Program-made: the position numbers and the translations under genes | In this document: piece after piece, positions 42,149 through 51,507 of the stretch | How the letters are laid out: every line of letters starts with the position of its first letter | Numbering within the stretch: position 1 is the stretch's first letter | Notes under the pieces: generated by a model | Databases searched by the model: none | Seen by the model: the letters and a program-made list of their open reading frames with translations, nothing else | Told to the model about the DNA's origin: nothing | DNA from: Rikenellaceae bacterium | GTDB lineage: Bacteria > Bacteroidota > Bacteroidia > Bacteroidales > Rikenellaceae | Direction: 5' to 3' | Assembly: GCA_015059925.1 (NCBI GenBank) | Contig: SUZL01000001.1 | Coordinates: 62,001 to 126,000 of the forward strand | Length of the DNA: 64,000 bases

Positions 42149-43294
42149 TTATCGTGCCTTGCGGGCTATGTTTCTGATGGTATTGACAACGTCGAATTTC
42201 CACGTCAGGCCGACGTTGAACAGGTGTCGGTGGGTGTAGTTATTCGAGGCCCATACGGCGTGCAGGCGAATGTTCTTATTCTCCTTCAGCGGGAAATACT
42301 CCACTCCTGCGCCGTAATAGACATACTCCTTACCGCCAACAAGATAAGCCGGCATAACGTATGGATTCTCCTCGTTGGCCGCTATCTTATCCTCCAAGGC
42401 GGGATACTCGCCCCAGAGGTCGTACTCGACATCGTCCGCGAGATGCTCGACGCCCAACTTACCGAACAGACGCACCGACTCGCCGAAGTTATAGGCGGGC
42501 TGGAAGGCCAACGTATAATCCTGATCGAGGCCGTCGCTCCAATCGTCGCCGCGCGTCATCAAATCGACCATCATCGAGAAGTTGCCGGCGTAGAACATAT
42601 TACCCAGCGCGACCATCTTCACGAACTCGCCGGGGGCATACTCCATAAAATTGATCGACCAGATCGACTCATACCAATCCCACGCTCCGTACCACGCCAA
42701 GTTGTAGGCGTAGAGGTTATCCTCCTTCGGAGCGTACGAGAATGGAGAGTTGGCCACCTGAAAGGCGAAGGTCGAGTTCTCGGCGTTGTTGGTCCACGAA
42801 GCCGATGCGCCCCACTGCCAGCAGCTGATGCTGTTGTAGAACATCGAGTTCATATCGAAGTAGCAATCCAGATCGTAGGCGTCGTACTCGAAACTACCGA
42901 TGGCAAGAGCATCCTTACCCGCCGTAAAAGCAAAATTTCCGACCTCGTAAGTCAAAGTCAGCCAATTGGTTGCATCGAATACCGACGAATCCTCGCCATT
43001 CGAGCCAGAAAGATAGTGGTTGAAACTGTAAGAGAAGTTTTTACTAATTTTACCGTCAATGTTCAACAACAAACCGTCGCCGCCAAACCCAGCGGCCTTG
43101 CCGGAGGATCGATATTCGTAACCAAATCGCGCATCGAGCGAGATCTCGGGCACATAATCAACTCCGTTCTCAACAGTTACATCCTCCCCGGATGAAGACC
43201 CATAGGCCGCCGCACTACTATTCACTTCCTGCGCCTGAACCATAGAGCCAGCCATAACGAGTATGGCCCCCAAAAAGGTTAAGTGTTTCTTCAT
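42149..43294 (-). CDS. outer-membrane porin of the polyamine-uptake operon
   Basis: The 381-residue protein has a signal peptide (ending MVQAQ) and a long series of aromatic-flanked amphipathic strands such as FAFTAGKDALAIGSFEYDAY and HLFNVGLTWKFDV near the end. This is the look of a phosphate-selective-porin-like (OprO/OprP-like) barrel. It is rich in Tyr, Trp and acidic residues, which would suit passage of cationic polyamines; that is inference. It is the first gene of the five-gene operon, 37 bp before potA. The C-terminus ends in an unusual basic tail (RNIARKAR) rather than Phe. Confidence 0.75.
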   Translation of the reverse strand: MKKHLTFLGAILVMAGSMVQAQEVNSSAAAYGSSSGEDVTVENGVDYVPEISLDARFGYEYRSSGKAAGFGGDGLLLNIDGKISKNFSYSFNHYLSGSNGEDSSVFDATNWLTLTYEVGNFAFTAGKDALAIGSFEYDAYDLDCYFDMNSMFYNSISCWQWGASASWTNNAENSTFAFQVANSPFSYAPKEDNLYAYNLAWYGAWDWYESIWSINFMEYAPGEFVKMVALGNMFYAGNFSMMVDLMTRGDDWSDGLDQDYTLAFQPAYNFGESVRLFGKLGVEHLADDVEYDLWGEYPALEDKIAANEENPYVMPAYLVGGKEYVYYGAGVEYFPLKENKNIRLHAVWASNNYTHRHLFNVGLTWKFDVVNTIRNIARKAR

Positions 43295-43568
43295 TAAGCA
43301 GTAAAAAGTTTAATTACATAAGAGTATGTTTTAATTACAGTTAAATTCAGTCTAAAGTCGTGTGTAAAAAAATTGCGGCTACAAGATTCGCTCAACGAGG
43401 AACCTACAACCGCAAACATAACGCAAAAATAAGACAAATAATCGAATAAACAACCCCTTTAGGAAACTTTTTCTATTATTTTTCACTCGTTTCTATATTT
43501 TTTGCTTTTTTATTTGTCAGCGCTCACAATTTTTCGTTCATACAAATAGGTATATGAAAAATTAATCG
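43295..43568. other. AT-rich divergent intergenic region
   Basis: Lies between the porin-pot operon and the secreted redox operon. It is AT-rich, with no ORF. The porin promoter must be here, but no exact -7 box was found on the minus strand. Confidence 0.4.
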
Positions 43569-43588
43569 TATCTTTGCCATAAGGCAAA
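43569..43588 (+). promoter_or_regulatory. promoter and 5'-leader hairpin of the redox operon
   Basis: -7 box TATCTTTG (43569-43576) overlaps a perfect TTTGCC-ATAA-GGCAAA hairpin (43573-43588), which may act as an operator. The leader to the ATG is about 95 nt. Confidence 0.5.
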
Positions 43589-43677
43589 TGCCGCATACGC
43601 CCCAACGGGCACAAACCCAAACCTAAAAACACCTAAAACTCGGCCTGAAGGGAATACCTTACGGGCCAACCTACGAT

Positions 43678-45447
43678 ATGAGAGGATTATTGAAGATAGC
43701 GCCGATAATTATCTCCGCCACACTCCTACTATGCGCAGCCGAGGTGCGCACTCCGCTTCGTCCGATGTACACGGCCGATATAGCCATCACGTCGGATGGC
43801 AGCCTGCTACTCGCCAACAAGGGTACGAGCGAGGTAACGCTACTCGACAAGGAGGGCAAGCGTCTGCACAGCTGGAGCATAGACGAGCCCCCGACAGGAG
43901 TCGTTGTTGTGGAGGGCAAGGCTTACGTTACAAGCAGCTACGACCGAGGCCATCTGACCTGCATCGATCTTGGCGACAACTCAATAAAGTATTCGACACA
44001 GACAGGGATGGGCGCTTGCGCGCCGACAGTGAGTACCGATCAGAGCAAAATTTATGTTCTGAACCGATACAAGGGAACCGTTAGCGAGGTGGATGCTGCA
44101 ACGGGAGCCGTTCAGCGCGAGGTGAAGGTTCTGCGTGAGCCTTGCGATGCCGCGCTCTCGCCCGACGGACGCTATCTGTATGTAAACAACTACCTGCCCG
44201 CACAGCGTGCCGACGTGGATTATGTGGCGGCCGATGTCTCGATCATCGGCTGCGGCACGTTTGAGAAAATCAAGGATGTAAAGCTCAGCAACGGAAGTAA
44301 CGCCTTGAGAGGCATCACCATTTCGCCCGATGGCAAGTACGTCTTCGTATCGCACAACTTGGGCCGTTTTCAGGTGCCCACATCACAGCTCCAGCAGGGT
44401 TGGATGAATACCAACGCCGTAAGCGTTATCGACACCAGCACGCAGACGCTCATCGGCTCGATGTCGATCGACGAGCCCGATCGCGGTGCAGGCGGAATAT
44501 GGGATATTGCGTGCGACGGGGAGTACCTCGTGGTATCGCAGTCGGGCACGCACGAGGTCTCGATCATAAACTACAAGCCGATGATTGAGAAGCTGCTGGC
44601 CTACCCCGACCGCGAGAAGATGGATTACGACCTCTACTTTATGCGCGGCATTCGTCAGCGACTCCCGATTGCGGGCAACGGCCCACGCAATATGGAGCTT
44701 AAGGATGGTGTGCTGTATCTGCCCACCTACTTCTCCGATACGCTCAACGTCGTAAACCTCGCCGATAGCAAGGTCAGTGCCATAGCCTACAACCCCGACC
44801 GCGTGGAGAGCGCTGCGGATAAGGGCGAGCGAGCCTTCAACGATGCTGTGCTCTGCTTCCAGAATTGGCAGTCGTGCAACGGTTGCCATCCGGGCGATGG
44901 TCGCACCGACGGTATGAATTGGGATTTGATGAACGACGGCATAGGCAATCCGAAGAACTGCAAGAGTATGCTCTTCAGCTTCGAAACGCCGAAGAATATG
45001 ATTTCGGGAATCCGCGACCACGCAGGCATAGCCGTTCGCGCGGGATATAAGTTCATTCAGTTCTGCGACGTGGAGGAGTCCGTTGCGCAGAATGTCGATG
45101 AGTATATCAAGTCGCTAAAGCCCCTGCCGAGCCCCTATCTTGTCGATGGCGAGCTCTCGGAGAAGGCCGTTCAGGGACGTAAGGTTTATGAGAAATATGG
45201 TTGCGCCGAGTGCCACTCGGGGCCCTACTATACCGATATGAAAATGCACCGCATAGGCGAGGATGTCGAGTTCGACGCAGGCTGGGATACCCCCACGCTG
45301 CGCGAGGTGTGGCGTACGGCCCCCTACCTCTTCGATGGACGTGCCGCCACGATGGAGGAGGTATTCACCATCCACAAGCACGGAATCGAGGGAAAGATCT
45401 CGCGCAAGGATGCGGAGGCATTGGCTGAATATGTAAACTCTTTATAA
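43678..45447 (+). CDS. YVTN beta-propeller/di-heme cytochrome c peroxidase-like protein
   Basis: The 589-residue exported protein has an N-terminal hydrophobic signal (to about residue 20). Residues 30-330 hold repeated YVTN/NHL-type blades (e.g. DIAITSDGSLLLANKGTSEVTLLD, DAALSPDGRYLYVNNY, GITISPDGKYVFVSHN in part). The C-terminal domain has two heme c motifs, CNGCH (400-404) and CAECH (509-513), with PTLREVWRTAPYLFDGRAATMEEVF, the end signature of MauG/cytochrome c peroxidase-like proteins. It is likely periplasmic and redox-active. First gene of a three-gene operon; the next starts 6 bp later. Confidence 0.85.
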   Translation: MRGLLKIAPIIISATLLLCAAEVRTPLRPMYTADIAITSDGSLLLANKGTSEVTLLDKEGKRLHSWSIDEPPTGVVVVEGKAYVTSSYDRGHLTCIDLGDNSIKYSTQTGMGACAPTVSTDQSKIYVLNRYKGTVSEVDAATGAVQREVKVLREPCDAALSPDGRYLYVNNYLPAQRADVDYVAADVSIIGCGTFEKIKDVKLSNGSNALRGITISPDGKYVFVSHNLGRFQVPTSQLQQGWMNTNAVSVIDTSTQTLIGSMSIDEPDRGAGGIWDIACDGEYLVVSQSGTHEVSIINYKPMIEKLLAYPDREKMDYDLYFMRGIRQRLPIAGNGPRNMELKDGVLYLPTYFSDTLNVVNLADSKVSAIAYNPDRVESAADKGERAFNDAVLCFQNWQSCNGCHPGDGRTDGMNWDLMNDGIGNPKNCKSMLFSFETPKNMISGIRDHAGIAVRAGYKFIQFCDVEESVAQNVDEYIKSLKPLPSPYLVDGELSEKAVQGRKVYEKYGCAECHSGPYYTDMKMHRIGEDVEFDAGWDTPTLREVWRTAPYLFDGRAATMEEVFTIHKHGIEGKISRKDAEALAEYVNSL

Positions 45448-45453
45448 CAGATA

Positions 45454-46551
45454 ATGACCAACAAGATTTATACTATCTACCGCTCCAAGGCGGCCACCTT
45501 CAACGAGGCTTTAGAGGAGATTCTCGCAGCTGCCAAGGAAAGCGATAATGAAGTTATACGCATCGTGATTTTCGGTGCCCCAGAGAATAATGCTGAACAC
45601 GCCGCCGAGCGCTCCACCATCGAGCGCCGCTGTCGGGAGATTTTCGCCGAGAAGGCACCCATTGTAGGATACATCGCCCAGACACCGCTCCGCTGCCGAC
45701 TTGCAGCCGAGGTTACGGCCATCGATCGTAGCGACGCCGAGCGTGTCGTGCGTCACGGCGACTACCTCACCATCGACGAGGAGATCCTCTCGGGCGGCAT
45801 CTACGCCCCCACGACGATGCACATCGGCGAGCAGGCACGAGTGATTTTCGAGCGTATGGATCAGATACTGAAGGCCGAGGGTGTTGCCACCGAGGATATT
45901 GTGCGACAGTGGAACTACATAGAGCAGATCACCCACCTCGCACCCGAGGGACAGCACTATCAGCTCCTGAACGACGAGCGCAGCCGCTTCTACTCGATGA
46001 GCGAGTGGCCGAACGGCTACCCCGCCGCTACGGGCATTGGTGCGCAGACGGGAGGACTGACGATTATGTTCGATGCCGTGCGCGGCAGTGCCAACTGCTC
46101 GAAGGCGGTGGACAACCCGTTGCAGGTGTCGGCTCACGCCTACTCGCAGCAGGTGCTCATCAACAACCGCGATGCGCACAAGACAACGCCCAAATTCGAG
46201 CGCGCACGTTACGTTGCGGCCGACAAGGGGTCGGTCTATATCTCGGGAACGGCCGCAATCAGAGGCGAGGAGAGCTGTCGCCACGATGTGGTCGAGCAGA
46301 CGGCCCTGACGATGGAGAATATCGACTATCTGGTCAGCCGCGAAAACCTCGCAAAGAGCGGCGTTGAGAATCCACGGCAGGTGGAGTACTCGACACTACG
46401 CGTCTATCTTAAGCACCGCGAGGATCTGCAGCCCGTAGTGGAGTGGATGGACGAGCACTACCCGCAGACCGACACGCTCTACCTATGGGCCGACATCTGC
46501 CGCGAGGAGCTGCTCATTGAGATCGAGGGCATTGCCGTTGAAAGAGTGTAA
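45454..46551 (+). CDS. RidA/chorismatase (FkbO/Hyg5)-like protein
   Basis: The 365-residue protein lacks a signal peptide. It has two RidA-fold-like halves: the first with EVIRIVIFGAPENN and PIVGYIAQTPL, the second with ARYVAADKGSVYISGTAAIRGE and a LTMENIDYLVSRENL helix typical of YjgF. The two-domain layout and length recall chorismatases of the FkbO/Hyg5 type, which hydrolyse chorismate to dihydroxycyclohexadiene or hydroxybenzoate products. Function here is unproven. It is cytosolic but embedded between two exported cytochrome genes. Confidence 0.6.
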   Translation: MTNKIYTIYRSKAATFNEALEEILAAAKESDNEVIRIVIFGAPENNAEHAAERSTIERRCREIFAEKAPIVGYIAQTPLRCRLAAEVTAIDRSDAERVVRHGDYLTIDEEILSGGIYAPTTMHIGEQARVIFERMDQILKAEGVATEDIVRQWNYIEQITHLAPEGQHYQLLNDERSRFYSMSEWPNGYPAATGIGAQTGGLTIMFDAVRGSANCSKAVDNPLQVSAHAYSQQVLINNRDAHKTTPKFERARYVAADKGSVYISGTAAIRGEESCRHDVVEQTALTMENIDYLVSRENLAKSGVENPRQVEYSTLRVYLKHREDLQPVVEWMDEHYPQTDTLYLWADICREELLIEIEGIAVERV

Positions 46552-46569
46552 ACATAAAAATATAGCGCT

Positions 46570-49500
46570 ATGAAACTGAAACTTTCCCTTCTTTTTACAC
46601 TGCTGTGCGTAAGTACGGCGTGGTGTAGCATTCCGCCTGAGCAGGCAGCCGCTATGAGAATTAAGGCCGAGATGGAGTTCTTCGACATCGAGTCGGTACG
46701 ACAGGCTTTCAACGACTTCTCGAGAACGCCGCTATATGACACGGCACGCTACGGCGCGCTGATGAAGGAGCTGGAGCAGGCCGCCAAGAGCGGAAACGAG
46801 GAGCAGATAGTTAAACTGAAGCGTGAGATTCTGCTGTCGAACCCGCTGTTGGACAACGCCAAAGTGATCGTGGGACGTTACCGCATCGGCAGCAAGGCCC
46901 GTTCGGTGATGGCACCCTCGCTCGGTACGCAGAACAACAACTGGTCGAACCAATCATCTTCGGCCCGAAAGGGTTTCGATGCCGAGATTGCCGAGCTTTC
47001 GAACCTGCGTGGCCAGATCGAGAGCCGCACCATCTACAAGCCCAAGCACAGCACCTCGGTAACGGATATGCTGCTGCACTGGGATGGCGAGCGCATCCTC
47101 TTCACCGCAGCCGACGAGAATGAGCGTTGGGGCGTGTATGAGGTGAACCGCGACGGCTCGAATATGCACAAGGTGATTCAGTCCGAGGAGCCCGATTTGG
47201 AGTTCTTCGATGGCGCATATATGCCCTCGGGCCGCATCATTGCGATGAGTAACATCGGCTATCAGGGCGTTCCCTGCGTGAATGGTAGCGATCAGGTGGG
47301 AAATATGATCTCATACGAGCCCGAGACGGGAGCGATGCGACGTATGACCTTCGATCAGGATGCCAACTGGCACCCCCGCGTGATGAACAACGGACGATTG
47401 ATGTACGTTCGCTGGGAGTACACCGACCTGACGCACTACTACTCACGTTTTGTGATGCACGCCAACCCCGACGGCACGGAGACCAAGGCGCTGTATGGTA
47501 GTGGCGGCTGGTTCCCCAACTCGATCTTCGACGTGCAGCCCCTGCCCGGCGGAAACAACACTTTCGTGGGCATCATCTCGGGCCACCACGGCGTGGCGCG
47601 TTCGGGACGATTGATCCTGTTCGACCCCTCGATGGGCCGCAAGGAGACCAAGGGTATGATTCAGGAGATGCCCTTCTCGAAGCGCGAGATCGTGCCTATA
47701 ATCAAGGACGAGCTGGTCAATGGCGTATGGCCGCAGTTCATCAAGCCCTACCCCATCAGCGACAAGTATTTCCTCGTGTCGGCCAAGCTGACGGAGGACT
47801 CTCTGTGGGGAATCTATCTGGTTGATGTTTACGACAATATGACACTTATCGCCGAGTTCGAGGACGAGGGCCTTATCAACCCCATCATCGTCAATAAGCG
47901 CCCCACACCCCCGATCATCCCCGACCGCATCAAGCCCGATGATAAGGAGGCTACGGTATTCATTCAGGATATTTATCAGGGCGAGGGCCTGCCCGGCGTA
48001 CCCGTCGGAACGGTCAAGAAGTTGCGCGTATTTGCATACGAATATACCTACAACACTTCAGAGTCGGATCACATCGCTCAGGGAATCCAGAGCGGATGGG
48101 ATATTAAGCGTAATCTGGGCGAGGTTGATGTTGAGGCCGATGGCTCGGCAATCTTCAAGATTCCCGCCAACACCCCCGTATCGTTCCAGCCGCTGGACGA
48201 GGAGGGACGCGCCATACAGTGGATGCGTAGCTGGGTTACGGGTATGCCCGGCGAGGTCGTTTCGTGCGTTGGTTGCCACGAGGATCAGAACTCAATGCCT
48301 ATCCCCAAGCGCGTGATCGCCTCGACCAAAGCGCCTGCGAAACTGCAGACTCCCGAGGGTGGCGTGCGTTCGTTCACCTTCGATCTTGAGATTCAGCCCA
48401 TTCTGGATCGCAACTGCGTGGCGTGCCACAACAAGGATGGCGCAAGCCCCGACTTTACGGGCGGCGTGAAGGTCGTGGAGGCAAATGACGCTACGGCAGG
48501 CAGTTACGGCTCACCTTCGCGCAAGGCCGAGTCGGGCCGTCTGGATCTGACGCAGAGCTATTTGAATCTCCACCCCTACGTCAATCGTCAGGGCCCCGAG
48601 GCGGATATTTATGTAATGAAGCCCTACGAGTACCACGCATCAACGAGCGAGCTGGTACGCATCCTCAAGGCGGGCCACCACGGCGTGGAGCTTACCGACA
48701 AGGAGTGGCGCACGATCTACAATTGGATCGACTTCAACGCCCCGCATCACGGCCGCTTCGTGCATAACAAGGCGTGGTTCAGCCCCTACGATCAGTATGA
48801 GCGCCGCATCGAGCTGGCCAACAAGTATGCCAACGGAGCAGGTGTCGAGTGGAAGCGCGAATTGGAGGAGTTTGCCGAGTGGCAGAAGAACAATCCCGCA
48901 CCCGCAGCCGTTCGTCGCGAGGTGGAGAAACCAAACTACAAGGATGTATCGACCAAGAAATTTCCCTTCACCGAGGCCGAGGCACGCGAGATGGCCGAGC
49001 GCTATGGCGACGAGCGTCGCACGATCGAGATCGCTCCGGGCGTGAAGATGACCTTCGTGCGCATCCCCGCAGGTACGTTCGTGATGGGTAACAACAATCG
49101 CGGCCGCGGCAATGCACCCGCCAGCGTAGTGAAGATTTCACGTCCGTTCTGGATGTCCGAGACGGAGGTTACCAACCGCCAATACAATGTCTTCGATCCC
49201 TCGCACGACAGCCGCTTTACGGCTCAGTTCTGGAAGGATCACGTCGGCCCGGGTTACGCCGCCAATCGTCCCGACCAGCCCGTAACACGCATCAGCTGGA
49301 ATCAGGCTGTGGAGTTCTGTAAGGCTATCAGCGAGAAGTGTGGCGTAGAGATCGCCCTGCCGACCGAGGCACAGTGGGAGTGGGCTTGCCGCGCAGGTAG
49401 CGAGACCGATTTCTGGTTTGGCGATATTAACGCGGATTTCTCGAAGCAGGAGAATATGGCCGATCAGTCGCTGCGCAAGATGGCCGTCTCGGGAGTCGAT

Positions 49501-49839
49501 CCGCAGCCCGTATCGGAGGATAATTGGGTGTTCAAGTACTACACCTATATGCCGCGCGAGGATAGCGTAAATGACGGCACGATGACCATCGCCGATGTGG
49601 CAAAGTACGAGCCCAACGCTTGGGGATTGTACGATATGCACGGCAACGTGGCCGAGTTCACCCGTTCGACCTATGCCCCCTACCCCTATAAGGGCGAGCC
49701 CGAGGAGGGCAACGACAAGGTTGTTCGTGGCGGAACGTGGGACAGCCACCCCAAGAACTCAACGGCCTACGCCCGCAAGTCATACCTCGCTTGGCAGCCC
49801 GGCAACAACGTCGGCTTCCGCGTAGTAATCGAGGAGTAA
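46570..49839 (+). CDS. HZS-alpha-like/cytochrome c/formylglycine-generating-enzyme-like fusion protein
   Basis: The 1089-residue exported protein has a signal peptide (to about residue 19). Residues 150-480 resemble the beta-propeller-like region of hydrazine synthase alpha-type proteins (LHWDGERILFTAADENERWGVYEV, DANWHPRVMNNGRLMYVRWEY in part). Two heme c motifs follow, CVGCH (566-570) and CVACH (616-620). From about 817 the protein is FGE/SUMF1-like (FVRIPAGTFVMGNN, MSETEVTNRQYNVF, LPTEAQWEWACRAG, GLYDMHGNVAEF, RGGTWD). It ends the three-gene operon and is followed by a terminator. Confidence 0.8.
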   Translation: MKLKLSLLFTLLCVSTAWCSIPPEQAAAMRIKAEMEFFDIESVRQAFNDFSRTPLYDTARYGALMKELEQAAKSGNEEQIVKLKREILLSNPLLDNAKVIVGRYRIGSKARSVMAPSLGTQNNNWSNQSSSARKGFDAEIAELSNLRGQIESRTIYKPKHSTSVTDMLLHWDGERILFTAADENERWGVYEVNRDGSNMHKVIQSEEPDLEFFDGAYMPSGRIIAMSNIGYQGVPCVNGSDQVGNMISYEPETGAMRRMTFDQDANWHPRVMNNGRLMYVRWEYTDLTHYYSRFVMHANPDGTETKALYGSGGWFPNSIFDVQPLPGGNNTFVGIISGHHGVARSGRLILFDPSMGRKETKGMIQEMPFSKREIVPIIKDELVNGVWPQFIKPYPISDKYFLVSAKLTEDSLWGIYLVDVYDNMTLIAEFEDEGLINPIIVNKRPTPPIIPDRIKPDDKEATVFIQDIYQGEGLPGVPVGTVKKLRVFAYEYTYNTSESDHIAQGIQSGWDIKRNLGEVDVEADGSAIFKIPANTPVSFQPLDEEGRAIQWMRSWVTGMPGEVVSCVGCHEDQNSMPIPKRVIASTKAPAKLQTPEGGVRSFTFDLEIQPILDRNCVACHNKDGASPDFTGGVKVVEANDATAGSYGSPSRKAESGRLDLTQSYLNLHPYVNRQGPEADIYVMKPYEYHASTSELVRILKAGHHGVELTDKEWRTIYNWIDFNAPHHGRFVHNKAWFSPYDQYERRIELANKYANGAGVEWKRELEEFAEWQKNNPAPAAVRREVEKPNYKDVSTKKFPFTEAEAREMAERYGDERRTIEIAPGVKMTFVRIPAGTFVMGNNNRGRGNAPASVVKISRPFWMSETEVTNRQYNVFDPSHDSRFTAQFWKDHVGPGYAANRPDQPVTRISWNQAVEFCKAISEKCGVEIALPTEAQWEWACRAGSETDFWFGDINADFSKQENMADQSLRKMAVSGVDPQPVSEDNWVFKYYTYMPREDSVNDGTMTIADVAKYEPNAWGLYDMHGNVAEFTRSTYAPYPYKGEPEEGNDKVVRGGTWDSHPKNSTAYARKSYLAWQPGNNVGFRVVIEE

Positions 49840-49857
49840 AACGCTCCTTAAGCAAAA

Positions 49858-49891
49858 CAAAAGCCTGCATCATTTTCGATGCAGGCTTTTG
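49858..49891 (+). terminator. terminator of the redox operon
   Basis: AAAAGCCTGCATC / GATGCAGGCTTTT 13-bp stem around a TTTTC-type loop. Confidence 0.85.
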
Positions 49892-49992
49892 CTTTGGATA
49901 TGTTTACTCCTCGGGCTCAACCTTGTAGGAATAGGATTGGCAGGAGAAGTATTTTACCCTCATATTTTATGGTTTTCCAAACCTCCTTACAA

Positions 49993-51486
49993 TCACTGCT
50001 CAATATACGTTATCTGAATATCCTTTTCGCCCAGAGCCTGCTCTACGGCGGCGGGGAAATCCTTATCGAAGGGGTAGTCGCCCCACGGCTGGCCTATGCG
50101 TCCGCCCTCAGCATCGAGGTATTGCACATAGGTATTACCCTCCATCACGGGTAGCCACTCGGCCTTGTCGGCCACGACATTTATAAGCGTTGATCTACTG
50201 CGGTCGAAGATATTGTTGCGAATCACAAAGTCGTACGCCTGATTGTAGTGCATCCACCACGACTTAAGGTGAGCGCCCCAGCTCGAGCCACGCTGGCTAC
50301 CCCATCCATAGCCCGAAAGACGCAGGATATTACCCTCATATCGCACATTCTTCATATACCCTTCCGTCGGCTTATACTGCGCTCCGAGGTAGTATTCGAT
50401 CGACATCTCGCAACGTTCGATAAGGTTATTCGTAAAGGCCACGTTATGCATCGAGCGCGACGCATCGCTAATGTTCTCTTGGTTCTGATTCGTGATACCT
50501 GCATCGTAAATCTGATATATGTAGCAATTATCGACTATATACTTACCGCAGCCGCCATAAATCTCCACACCATTTCCATAGCGCGACGGGCGACCTCCCG
50601 TCTTGGGTGCAGGCGACAGAATTGAGCCTCCGATCCAGCCAATGACGCAATTCGTAACAGTGAGCCCCTTTGTCGTACTGCCTCCAATACCGTGTGAGCC
50701 ACCATACATCACACACAGATTGTCGATATGCACGTTGTCAGTTGTCTGCACGACAGTTCCGTGCGTGAGAAGTTCGATAGACGAGAATCGCTCCTTAGGA
50801 TTACCCTGAGAAGAGTAAAGGTAAAGGCGGTGCGACCCCTGATAGTCGTGGAAGAAGTCCAGATCGACATTCAAATCCTCGCCACTGTTAAAAGGCTCTC
50901 CCGTAAATAGATTTGTTGTCGAGCCATCGGGATGTATTCGCTGCGTGATTTTGCGCGCAACCTGCTCTCCCGCATTAAATACGAGCGTACCCACATCATC
51001 GGGCAGATCCTCCGAGTACACATATACATTCTTGGTTGCAGTCTCAACCCACTCCCCCACCTGCGCTGCATCGTAGGGCGAGCCATAGATACGAGGCTTC
51101 TCGCCTCGTCCGTATGCCGAGTAGGTTACGCCGGGCTTGGTATATATCCTACCGCGCCACACGTCGCCACGACGGAACATAACACCATCCGATGGCTGCA
51201 GTTCCAGCGCATTCATACGATCCAACGTACGAATTGCGCTCTTGGGCGAGAGTCCATCGTTGCCGTCGTCACCATCCGCCGACACATAATATACCGTTCC
51301 CTCAGGCTCCACTTCACTCTTCGAACGGAGTACCTTGCGTTTCATCTTCTCGGCCTTGCGGTCAATCTCCTTAAGTCGTTGAGACGTGCTCTCCTGCTCG
51401 ATCTGTCCATTGAGCACAGGCTGTTCTGCACAAGCCGTCATTAAGAGCGAGAGAAGCGATAGATAGAGAATAAATTGTTTCATCAT
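49993..51486 (-). CDS. right-handed parallel beta-helix lipoprotein
   Basis: The 497-residue protein has a signal peptide with lipobox LMTAC and a short helical stalk rich in Lys/Arg/Glu (residues 28-62). The main domain starts YYVSADGDDGNDGLSP, the opening of many secreted beta-helix proteins and polysaccharide lyases. Repeated short strands with Asn and Gly (DNVHIDNLCVMYGGSHGI, GLTVTNCVIGW, VDNCYIYQIYDAGIT, VAFTNNLIERCEM in part) form the parallel helix. It probably binds or cleaves an extracellular polysaccharide; no catalytic residues were identified. It is third in an operon with ribulokinase and a phosphoesterase. Confidence 0.75.
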   Translation of the reverse strand: MMKQFILYLSLLSLLMTACAEQPVLNGQIEQESTSQRLKEIDRKAEKMKRKVLRSKSEVEPEGTVYYVSADGDDGNDGLSPKSAIRTLDRMNALELQPSDGVMFRRGDVWRGRIYTKPGVTYSAYGRGEKPRIYGSPYDAAQVGEWVETATKNVYVYSEDLPDDVGTLVFNAGEQVARKITQRIHPDGSTTNLFTGEPFNSGEDLNVDLDFFHDYQGSHRLYLYSSQGNPKERFSSIELLTHGTVVQTTDNVHIDNLCVMYGGSHGIGGSTTKGLTVTNCVIGWIGGSILSPAPKTGGRPSRYGNGVEIYGGCGKYIVDNCYIYQIYDAGITNQNQENISDASRSMHNVAFTNNLIERCEMSIEYYLGAQYKPTEGYMKNVRYEGNILRLSGYGWGSQRGSSWGAHLKSWWMHYNQAYDFVIRNNIFDRSRSTLINVVADKAEWLPVMEGNTYVQYLDAEGGRIGQPWGDYPFDKDFPAAVEQALGEKDIQITYIEQ

Positions 51487-51507
51487 TTACATCGTTTTAT
51501 ATGGAAA

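Noticed and set aside
43081..43195. Plus-strand ORF (42224-43195) opposite the porin gene
   Set aside because: No motifs; it is a shadow of the porin frame.
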